Part shown: in pieces, positions 55,674 through 64,000 of the stretch | How the letters are laid out: each line of letters starts with the position of its first letter | How positions within the stretch are numbered: position 1 is the first letter of the stretch | Source of the DNA: Owenia fusiformis | Lineage: Eukaryota > Annelida > Polychaeta > Sabellida > Oweniidae | NCBI GenBank assembly: GCA_903813345.2 | Contig: CAIIXF020000004.1 | Location: forward strand, 31,495,985 to 31,559,984 | Length of the DNA stretch: 64,000 nt | Direction: 5' to 3' | Translations under genes and position numbers: made by a program | Notes under the pieces: generated by a model | Database searches by the model: none | What the model saw: the letters and a program-made list of their open reading frames with translations, nothing else | What the model was told of the DNA's origin: nothing

Positions 55674-58654
55674 CTAAAACAAAATGTGTGTCATTATATA
55701 TACATTGTGTCATCTAGACTCCCTCCATAAGTTTGGCTACCGGAAGTCTCCAAATGAAACTTCCGGTTAAAAACTTATCTAGAGAAAGAATCTAACGAAA
55801 AGAAGCTGGTTTCTATGGTAAGCAGAGGTCAAGGGGTACGGGGCAAAATTAGGTCTTGCGAGAATGTCCCCGATTGACAGCATATGCTATCAAATAAGCA
55901 TATTTAAATATTAACCTCGATGTATTTTTAACTGTTTTTTAACTATTACAATGGTAAAGTTGAAAATGCAATTCTATAGTTATGGATTATAAGAACTTTA
56001 TGATCACTCCTCGTATATGATCCTTTACTTAATGGTGCTAATTTTCAAACGCACATACCCATCAACGAACTCCTTTGAAATCCATTCCTAACACCGACAA
56101 CAAATACTTCTGCGACTTTATGTAACTGTTCAATAGACTTTCGGAACTTTATATCCCGCATTGGGTTACCCTGGCGAGTATAAAACCCATCGTCGAAAAC
56201 TGAAAATAATCATAATATGATACATAGGGTGGCCCTATAAAATTGAGTACAACTTCTAGCTTCATGTGTAAGTTCCCTTAATAATTATTGGGTTAAATGC
56301 TTTTGCCCACTATGATATTCCGACTGATAGATTATTCAATTTTTAAAGAGATTATTCACCAGGAGGTATTTGATATGGGGAATATCACTAGGATAATATC
56401 AATATTTCCCGAGGGACCTCAGTGACAGGGGGAAATATTGACCATGACCAAATATTCACTATGGTCAAGGGTAACATCTTTCTATTGAAAGAGAGATTTT
56501 TTTGAAAAAACTGAAAAGGACCGCTAGTTGTTTGCAGAATGAATCGGGAAGTTTTTAATGTATTTCGCTTGTGTCTTTCATCTAAAAAACATCAATACAC
56601 TTTTTTTGATTGACTTTAAGATTCACCATATATCCAAAAGATATTTCTCATTTTCAAGGATTATCTATTGATTAACACACAGGTATTTTTGTTTTTCAAA
56701 CTTCAGAGGACTGGGAATTATTGATTACGAATGCTTTTGAATAATATAAATGCTGGTTTAAATAGATTTAACCCGCTCTGGGTTCTTAAGGACAGTTGAG
56801 CTGTGTGTGTGTGTGTGTGTGTGTGTGTAGAAAATGTCCGTTGTGCTTCCTCTTGAGTGTTCAAGCGTTAACATCAGCTGCCTCTAGTCAGATAGAATGA
56901 CAAAACAACTTTTTTGGGGTTGTCATGTTGGCCGAGAGGGCTTGAGCGCCTCCACGTTCGAGCTAGGTGATTGGGTGCCGTAACCACGAGGTTGCGAGTT
57001 CGAGACGCGTGTGCTCCTTGTGTTTATTCATTTCATGTATTTCAATAATTTCTCAAATTATGTAAATGGTACCAATTCCTTAATCCCTAGAATTTTCTAT
57101 TTGAGGAATTCCCCGTAGAAATCCAATGGTATAGTTCCAAGCGGGTTTTGTGATAAAAAACTAATAACTGTGACTTGTATCACTGACAAAGGAAGCGTCC
57201 CGCATACTTACCTATTACTACATTCCGATTATCCTTTCGTCTTCCATATATTGTATCGTTGAAATAGTGTTCTCGGATGAAATTGAATGATTTGTGAGGC
57301 TTAGCTTTCTCCCGCAAAGTGAGATTCATTCCATAAAGACCGTTCACCAAATCGTCGACATTAGTGAAGTCCTCCAAATCAAAGTGCATAGATAGGTTGC
57401 CATAGTAACACAAAGCTCCAATCAAAGACCCCTTCGCCTCATCACTTATTCGGAGCGCTCTGGCTAGCCTCACCATATAACGCGTGGCAGTCCCATCTGC
57501 TACCTCACCAACAGTTGAACCAGCCCGTCCTTTAACTTTACTCACGTTGATATCAAATATAATATCACCACCAAAAGCTGCAAGTATGATTAACATGTAA
57601 GCATGTATCTTTTGGACCGCACTATGAGCAAGGAAATAGTATTTTGTTCAGTATTTCATCAATTTCGGAACCTTATTTTGTGCAATGTTACATTAACATA
57701 CATTTCTAGTCACACGTCAAGTAACAAGTCATATCACGTTAATTTTTGCAATTCTAAATATTACTCTCTGAATCTACGGATACCATTAAACGCTTTTATG
57801 GTGTTTACTCATAGGCCGTATTGCAGAATTTGTTTTGCAAAGTGTTATATACATTTTATTTTATTTGGTCATAGGTCCCATGGGCCATCAATCAATGTAC
57901 TATCAAATTAGGCCCATGAGTTGCCATACAAAGAGAACATAAGTTATGACATAGACATCAATTCACTTTCGCAGGCCCGTATTGTAAGTTAATTCTCTAT
58001 TTTTTGATAATGTAGATAGACGAATACCTTAACCTCTTACTTACAATGGGTTCCCTGCGCATTTCTATCAAGCGCATCTGAAAAAGAGCACAGCTTTTCA
58101 TGACGTAATATTAACGCATAATCGCACTGTCATCTAAAATGTTGGCAGCTCCCCCACTGAATCGCGTATAACTGAGCATTTTTATAGGGTACATGTATAA
58201 GCTACACGTATTTCAACAGAATATGTACGTGAACGTGTAAAATTATGATCCACATGTATAACTATTCCCTTTTAATTAGGTTTTCCATAGGAACCTTATT
58301 ACAACTACGAAAAATTGTCGTCGCAGCCTGTAGTTTAGCCTCTCCTCTTAGAAAGGTTAGAAAAATCTCTTTTACCTCTGTTTCAGGGGTTGTGTTAAAA
58401 TCCTTTTAACTGCTGGCCTCCGGCCTTATAGTTGATGCTTACCAGCTTAAACATACGTATGGAGAAGTTAAAGGCGTTTTCATTTATTTGTTACATTTTT
58501 GACATCACCCTGTATGCTATGATGTGGTCTGTTACTTACCATAATAGTCTCTCTCACAGGAGCCAACCTCTGCCGTACTATTGGCTAAATTTATCAAACA
58601 CTCATCTGCACAGTCTCCTCCGTAGGCTATGACTGAATACGGGTACTTGAGTTG
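55531..58654 (-). CDS. Secreted VWA-domain protein paralogue (VWA-B), 3' five exons
   Basis: Exons 58654-58540, 58077-58045, 57577-57212, 56199-56059 and 55673-55531 on the minus strand encode 265 residues and a TAA stop. They match VWA-A exons 3 to 7 in order, phase and nearly in length (115, 33, 366, 141, 143 nt). Key segments: QLKYPYSVIAYGGDCADEC, DIIFDINVSKVKG, VIVFDDGFYTRQG, HIITMSLADYNDG. The putative metal site is again D-x-N-x-S. The first two exons (signal peptide and CCxC segment) were not found between 58655 and 64000; they may be diverged or beyond the window. A tandem duplicate in the same orientation as VWA-A. Confidence 0.85.
56059..56199 (-). CDS. VWA-B exon equivalent to VWA-A exon 6
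   Basis: Acceptor ATTTTCAG, 141 nt, donor GTATGT. Encodes FDDGFYTRQGNPMRDIKFRK and VAEVFVVGVRNGFQ. Confidence 0.92.
56798..56830 (+). repeat. (GT)n microsatellite
   Basis: About 14 GT units in the VWA-B intron. Confidence 0.9.
56928..57022 (+). mobile_element. tRNA-derived SINE fragment, copy 2
   Basis: TGTTGGCCGAGAGGGCTTGA with a good A box (TGGCCGAGAGG) and GGTTGCGAGTTCGAGAC with a B box. Looks like a Leu/Ser-type tRNA head; no 3' tRNA end is present, so not called a tRNA gene. In the VWA-B intron. Confidence 0.65.
57212..57577 (-). CDS. VWA-B main VWA exon
   Basis: Acceptor ACTTGCAG, 366 nt, donor GTAAGT. Encodes FGGDIIFDINVSKVKG, MVRLARALRISDEAKGSLIG, ALCYYGNLSMHFDLEDF and RKDNRNVVI; one codon shorter than in VWA-A. 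Confidence 0.92.
58045..58077 (-). CDS. VWA-B 33-nt microexon
   Basis: Acceptor CTTTTTCAG, 33 nt, donor GTAAGT; (D)ALDRNAQGTH(S). Same size and phases as VWA-A exon 4. Confidence 0.8.
58540..58654 (-). CDS. VWA-B exon equivalent to VWA-A exon 3
   Basis: Acceptor CATTGTAG, 115 nt, donor GTAAGT. Three cysteines are at the same places as in VWA-A (GGDC, DEC, GSC). Confidence 0.87.
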
Positions 58655-58754
58655 CTACAATGGAGATTAATGTGGTAGACTTACTCAACCAATCATACAT
58701 GAACTAACGTAATAAGAATCTGCAAATTTAAATATATGAACTGCCCTTTTACAC

Positions 58755-59183
58755 GCCTAACCATCGACAACGTACACTGGCAAAATACACGGGTGTACAC
58801 TTAAGCTTTTTGAGGCAAAAATTGTGATGCAGGTTTTAAAGTTTTTATTATCTATGTAACATGATGAAGTGTACTTCATATTAATGATATCTTGGCAAGA
58901 CTTTTAACTTTTTAATTACGTTAACAGATTCTCAGAGCACAACTTTTTCCACCCACGTCCATGTGAATATTCCAACATGTCAATTATGTGGGTGGAATTA
59001 CCTCGAAAAAAATTGAACACTGCTCGAGAATCTATTAAACGTAATCAGAACGTTAAAAGTCTTGCCAAGAGCATGCACATGAAATTAAACCTAAAATACT
59101 ACTTTATATTCCTTAAATGAATCTTTTAAAATCTAAATCACAATTTTTGCTACACACATGACTGGTTAGGCGTGTTTTTACTG
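58755..59183. mobile_element. Foldback element upstream of VWA-B exons
   Basis: TTTACACGCCTAACCA and TGGTTAGGCGTGTTTTTA at the ends. Arms also share CTTGGCAAGACTTTTAAC / GTTAAAAGTCTTGCCAAG, and the centre has CATGTGAATATTCCAACATG. Confidence 0.75.
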
Positions 59184-59429
59184 TAAAACGATATTTGAAT
59201 TTTTGATTTAAAGATATATAAAATTATCCTCAAGCCCAAGTCAAACATGACCAGAACGATATCAAGAATGTAATCTCAACATAAATGTGTCCTTTTGCAC
59301 AGCAAATAAGAAGCTTTAGCAGCACGTTTCAGGGAATGTGTATGTGGACGTGGTCACGGTGTAGCAAAATAGTTGTAAATAAGTCCCTAAATAATTTAAG
59401 TGAGGGCAGTATCTTATGGGGTCATTATA

Positions 59430-59475
59430 CATGTACATACGTTCATGTACATACGTTCATGTACATACGTTCTCT
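59430..59475 (+). repeat. GTACATACGTTCAT short tandem repeat
   Basis: Three to four units of a 15-bp repeat. Confidence 0.8.
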
Positions 59476-60244
59476 CTAACGCGCAACTTTACTTATGTAT
59501 CCACGCATGCGCAATACCTACGTACATCATCGAATGGATCCTGGAACAGTCGATTACACCCACAACAATATGGTTTGTTAATATCGCAGAGAAGAAAGTC
59601 AGTGGAACACATAGCTGAAATTATAATGTTATAATGACAATACCACCCCGTGTATAAAACAATGTATACCGGACAGAGTACATACTATCCCGGATGTGTC
59701 TGCTGAGGTCACATATTCGAGTATCAAAAATATGGTTAATTTTCAAAATCTCATTTTAGAGATGATATTTAGAAATGCGATTTTGTTAACTCTATTTTTG
59801 ATTATACCCGATCCATCACTGCATTTGATAGGGAAGACGTCGAAATATTCACGATCATATATGAAGCAATTATTTCTGGTCAATGAAATGTGGTGTTTTT
59901 TCTAGCAATGTGATCACTGAAGATTATTACAAGTCATGGGATGTCCTATATATCCTTGAGCCATTTGATTTGAATTTGATTGATGAAAAGGTATGGGAAC
60001 CTTGAAAAAGGTATAATATTGAGGACTTCTATCTTTTTTTTATTTACGAAATGTAATCGGCATGACATCTTTTAGAGAGCTTGTGATAAAAACACATAAT
60101 TATTATAAAACATATAATGTTCCTAACACGAATAAACGTATACGAAAAATTTTCAAATGATATTATTGCAAGTAATTTTCAATGGTGTAATAGAGAATGG
60201 CACTTACATGAACAATGGATGAACTGGATATGAAGACTGATCAG

Positions 60245-60690
60245 CAAAAGCAGACTATATCGCACCCACACGTCTGCACTCTGAACTAATGAGAACATTG
60301 TCATATGTTCATTGCCAAGGAAACGTTATAGCAACCTATAAAGCATCAATAATAGATTAAGATGACAAAAATGAGTATTTATAATTAAAGCAGACTATAT
60401 CGCGCCCACACGTCTATACTCTGAACCAATGACAACATTGTCATATGTTCATTGCCAAGGAAACGTTATAGCAACCTATAAAGCATCAATAATTGATTAA
60501 GATGACAAAAGTGAATATTCATAAATAATGCAAACTATATCTCAGCCACACGTATGCACTTTGAACTATATCGCACCCACATGTCTGCACTCTGACCTAA
60601 TGACAACATTGTCATATGTTCATTGTCAAGGAATCATTATAGCAACCTATAAAGCATCAAAAATGGATTAAGATTGCAAAAGTGAATATT
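60245..60690 (+). repeat. Three-copy tandem repeat of about 150 bp
   Basis: GACTATATCGCACCCACACG, then ATTGTCATATGTTCATTG and AACCTATAAAGCATCAA recur at about 60252, 60393 and 60570. Confidence 0.8.
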
Positions 60691-61244
60691 GATAAATGAA
60701 CTATATATAATTGTTATTCTTAGTACTTGATATACACAAGAGTATTGAGTTTACTAGCAATCAGAATAATTTTAATACTATTGTGGTGATGTAGCCATAC
60801 TCATGACATAACGGTGTTTCTTAAAATTTTAGGATTCATCTTTACTAAACCATACTCGTTCAAAATGTCATTCTAATACTGTGTTACAGTTGTCATAGTT
60901 TTTGTCATAACTCAATGTTTTCTAAATTTGTGAATCTGAACGTAAATTTTGTCTTGCATGGCATTTACTGATTTGACCTTGATTTGAAACTCTCGAAAGG
61001 AGAGGAACAACATCCATCTAAACAGAAAGTGATCGACATGGAAAAATATGAACATAGTAATTTTACCATCATAAACCGAAATATTTGCCTTAAATCTTCA
61101 CAACACTTGCTACAGGCATTGAAATAATTTGGAATTGACGTACAACTGTTCTTAGAAAGCACCCATAAATATGTCAGTAAAGCAATCCCGATAGCAGTTA
61201 AAGGAGTATAAAACCAAAAAGTAATTATTGTACCTACACTTAGA

Positions 61245-61425
61245 AAACAGCAATCCAGTCACAGAGTAAACAGCAATGCACGTCACAAAAAAACAACAAA
61301 ACACGTCACAGAGAAAACAGCAATGGACGTCACAGAGAAAACAGCAGTACACATCACGGAGAAGACAGTAGTACACGACACAGAGAAAACAGCAATACAC
61401 GTCACAGAGAAACACCCTTCAACAT
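61245..61425. repeat. 24-bp satellite (CACGTCACAGAGAAAACAGC)
   Basis: Seven units of about 24 bp. The minus-strand open frame here (LCDVYCCF repeats) is a product of the array. Confidence 0.85.
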
Positions 61426-61865
61426 CCGAACCACATATTGTACCCACAAAAAATTACATTTGGCATTTTGGAATTAAGACATGGTGTTTATAACTGATAT
61501 GATTATGAATAATTATAAACTAAATCTTACCTTTCTTTAATATCCATGAGTAATGTATGTGAGACATTCATTTTAATCAATATGTAATCTTATGATATCA
61601 AAAGACATATATATATTTATTTAAATGATACGTTTGTTTGAATGTGTCAATTCCTGTTATTGTTAAAACGTCGTCTTAATTGCTATTTATAAAAATATCT
61701 AAAACGTTGACTAAGTTACAATGTTTTTGAGATTAGTACGTGAATATTTGAATCATTTGAGAAACATCTCATTGGGGAAAGTATATATGACTTGACATTT
61801 TCAAGAAAATGTATTAACCATAAACACATTCTCAAGGTGTTTTCTGTAACATGGCTAGTAAGAAA

Positions 61866-62020
61866 AAAAGTTGACGTTCACCTGTGATAAACATGTTCAA
61901 ATCGAGAGTCAGGGACTCGAAATGTATTGTTCCGTCCTCAAGCGTAAGATTAAAGGGAATTGACTCACTGATCTGTCTGACAAGATCTTGAGAAATATAC
62001 ACGTGGAAGGATGAAATGTT
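61866..62020 (-). CDS. Possible exon of an unidentified gene
   Basis: The minus strand reads SQDLVRQISESIPFNLTLED, then GTIHFESLTLDLNMFIT, ending CACAG|GTGAAC, a plausible donor. The residue mix looks coding, but no family is recognised. The phase at the donor does not fit VWA-B exon 3, so it is not shown to be the missing VWA-B 5' part. The upstream boundary is uncertain. Confidence 0.25.
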
Positions 62021-62989
62021 GGAAGAATATGCTAGTATAGTGGAAATGCACATTTTACATGGCGTATATCACGTGTTTTCTATTGAGTTTGACATTTTGT
62101 GTTCCTAATTTCTCATACACACATATAAGATTACACTGTGTAAATAGGGAATTGTACCTGTTTATAATTTGTTATTATTGCGTGTATTCGCTTTGGATTG
62201 CCAATTATACACAGTGTAAAATTACTTATACGGAACTCTAATATAAGCAGGGTTGAGAATATCAAGATATGTCAGTATAATCTCTAAATATAGTGAGATA
62301 AGTTAAAAATGATATTCTTAAATAAACTTACAAGCGATATTCCTTTGAGAAATTTGGTAAATCAAAATTGAATTTACTGATATGATGCCCATATATACCC
62401 ATATATAATACCATTTTATTTTATGTGATGTATAGCACTACTTTAATCGCTGAAAGCCAGACAATGCCTTTTAGAGAAAATGCAGTCTTCCTCTTATGTG
62501 TGAATAGATGTCTTTAAAAATGACATTTCGATTAATTCGTGAATGTTTTGCTCAGAAAGATCAACCATTGAGAGAAATTTGTGCAGGTACAGGTTGGTTA
62601 AAATCGGCAGCCCTGCATTTTCCTCATATATCTGTCATTTTAGAAAAATGCTCCTGATATTTTGCTTATTTATGCATCATTTAATTTCCTACCATTATAT
62701 CAGATTCCACGACCATCAGCTTGAAGGTCACGATGCTACAGTACTTTCAACAACATGCCCACAATTGCGGGCTAACCTGCATTTGTCAATGACCCGACTG
62801 CAATCCTCGGCAGGTATGGCTTAGATGATACGTTTGATCACCCTTTTGTGGTCTGCAATTGTCCTGCGGTCATTCTTGTACACCACCGGTATGACAGGTT
62901 TGCATACAGTGCTATAGTGACCACTGCAGCATGTTGTTTAACGTGCTGTAACATCATGTCACAGTCACGAAATATGATAGGAAAATGAA

Positions 62990-63090
62990 TGATGTACAAA
63001 TGCGCCAAAATATTAGGGAGCAATTTCCTAAAATGACAAGGATATGTGGAATATAGCGTTGGGATTGCAACTTTTTGACCACCCTGTATT
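62990..63090. mobile_element. Terminal end of a mariner-like element
   Basis: TTGCAACTTTTTGACCACCC then TGTA at 63068-63090 looks like a Tc1/mariner terminal repeat (CAGGGTGGTCAAAAAG on the minus strand) followed by TA. The partner end was not found. The minus-strand sequence beyond it (to about 62700) may be decayed element sequence. Confidence 0.3.
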
Positions 63091-63099
63091 TTGGATTTA

Positions 63100-64000
63100 C
63101 GACATATACATTATCATTTTCATAAAAAGGAAATTTCCAAGTGCTGCTAATATACTTTCTTTGACAATTACATTGTTTTATAAATAAAGAAAACGTTTAA
63201 TTAAATGTTGTTCTTCCATATCTGTAGTCGATAATGAGAAAATATATAGTAACATTAAATGAAGTGTTGAATTCTCCATCGGGAATATACAAGGGTCGAT
63301 CAATATATTCTATTAGAAATGCTCTCATTTTGTATTTTTTGATCAATCCACCTCTTTTTTCAGGACTTACAGATTATGTAATTACGCGTACTATGGTAAA
63401 ATAGTATAGGTATATCTTAAATTAATTTGAGATAAGGATGGCATGGATTTTTTATCAGAATATATGGATCGCCCTTGCATACAAAAATCCAACTCCATTT
63501 TTATTTAAGCATATTTTCATTTCCAACAGTATCGAATGACATAACATAACATAACAATAGACGTATTTTAACACTAGACATTTATTGAAAAAATAATTAA
63601 ACTACAATTTAACGATAATCCACACAAATAGTGATTCTTCAAAGTCATCAATTTATCTTAGTTCACCTCTTGGTTGGCAGTCAAATATGGAAATTACATC
63701 GATAGTAATAGGAACTTTTAATAAACTTAAAATGCCATGAAATAGATGCGGTAAAACGTAAGCCAAAGAGAATACTTTACTACAATGAGTAATTTTCATA
63801 GTTCAGACAATGAAACAATGAAAAAAGATCTTTCTGAAAATTATTGGCGAGACATTTTCCTCATATAGATATATTTGATAATTCTAAAACTGTTGATTTA
63901 GTTTTTGTGTTAAATGTAGCATTAGAGTTCTCTTCCCCATTATAATTTTTCTGTAAACCACATTTACATTTTAAGCGTCCTTAGGTCACGTGTTGCAAAA
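63100..64000. other. Unassigned sequence at window end
   Basis: AT-rich, no supported exon or repeat. The first two VWA-B exons were sought here and not found. Confidence 0.4.

Noticed and set aside
56928-57022. Functional tRNA gene
   Set aside because: A and B boxes are present but no acceptor stem closes and no 3' half follows; called a SINE fragment.
60965-61162. Cys-rich minus-strand frame (FCLDGCCSSPFESF) as the missing VWA-B exon 2
   Set aside because: A faint likeness to CCGCPSKFNDPF, but the cysteine spacing differs and no donor gives the phase 0 needed before VWA-B exon 3.
62543-62824. 93-codon plus-strand frame near a mariner-like end
   Set aside because: No transposase motif can be identified in either strand; the region is probably decayed element sequence.

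Overview
The window is nuclear DNA of an intron-rich animal. It is AT-rich, its genes are split by GT-AG introns, and most of it is transposon debris and minisatellites. The kind of genes (a secreted proteinase K-like protease and tandem secreted VWA proteins) together with Cys-rich modules, tRNA-derived SINE-like pieces and CCGT-rich repeats suggests a marine invertebrate, perhaps a mollusc or brachiopod. That placement is a guess; no taxon marker is visible.

Three genes can be supported. (1) On the + strand, 16263-43025, a complete 14-exon proteinase K-type (S8) subtilase of 465 residues: signal peptide, I9 propeptide, a basic six-cysteine insert, then a catalytic domain with Asp221, His254, Asn345 and Ser410. 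Every intron phase joins correctly. (2) On the - strand, 51530-44649, a complete 7-exon gene for a small secreted protein (311 residues) with a Cys-rich N-terminus and one VWA-like domain (VWA-A here). (3) On the - strand, 58654-55531, the last five exons of a tandem paralogue (VWA-B) with the same exon sizes and phases; its first exons were not found. The protease and VWA-A converge tail to tail, 1.6 kb apart.

Layout: 1-14100 is dominated by a 12.5-kb element with 1.45-kb inverted ends and a 4-bp ATAA target duplication. Younger elements are nested in it: a TTAA-flanked MITE, a hAT-like foldback with an 8-bp duplication, and a short 5-bp-duplication family. 16-43 kb is the protease; its 13.3-kb intron 9 holds a PIF/Harbinger-like MITE, a 24-bp satellite, two TTAA elements, a nested TA-flanked MITE, and a LINE fragment broken by a MITE with a 9-bp duplication. 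44.6-58.7 kb is the VWA pair, full of tandem arrays. 59-64 kb shows only repeats and unassigned sequence.

The most striking observation is that three minisatellites in the VWA pair are amplified copies of the genes' own exon edges. A 64-bp array repeats the 3' splice site and start of exon 3 of VWA-A about 21 times. A 43-bp array repeats the 3' splice site and first 11 nt of exon 4 about 13 times. A 125-bp array repeats the last 22 codons, stop and 3' UTR of VWA-B. The second point of interest is the six-cysteine, highly basic module behind a furin-like site in the protease.
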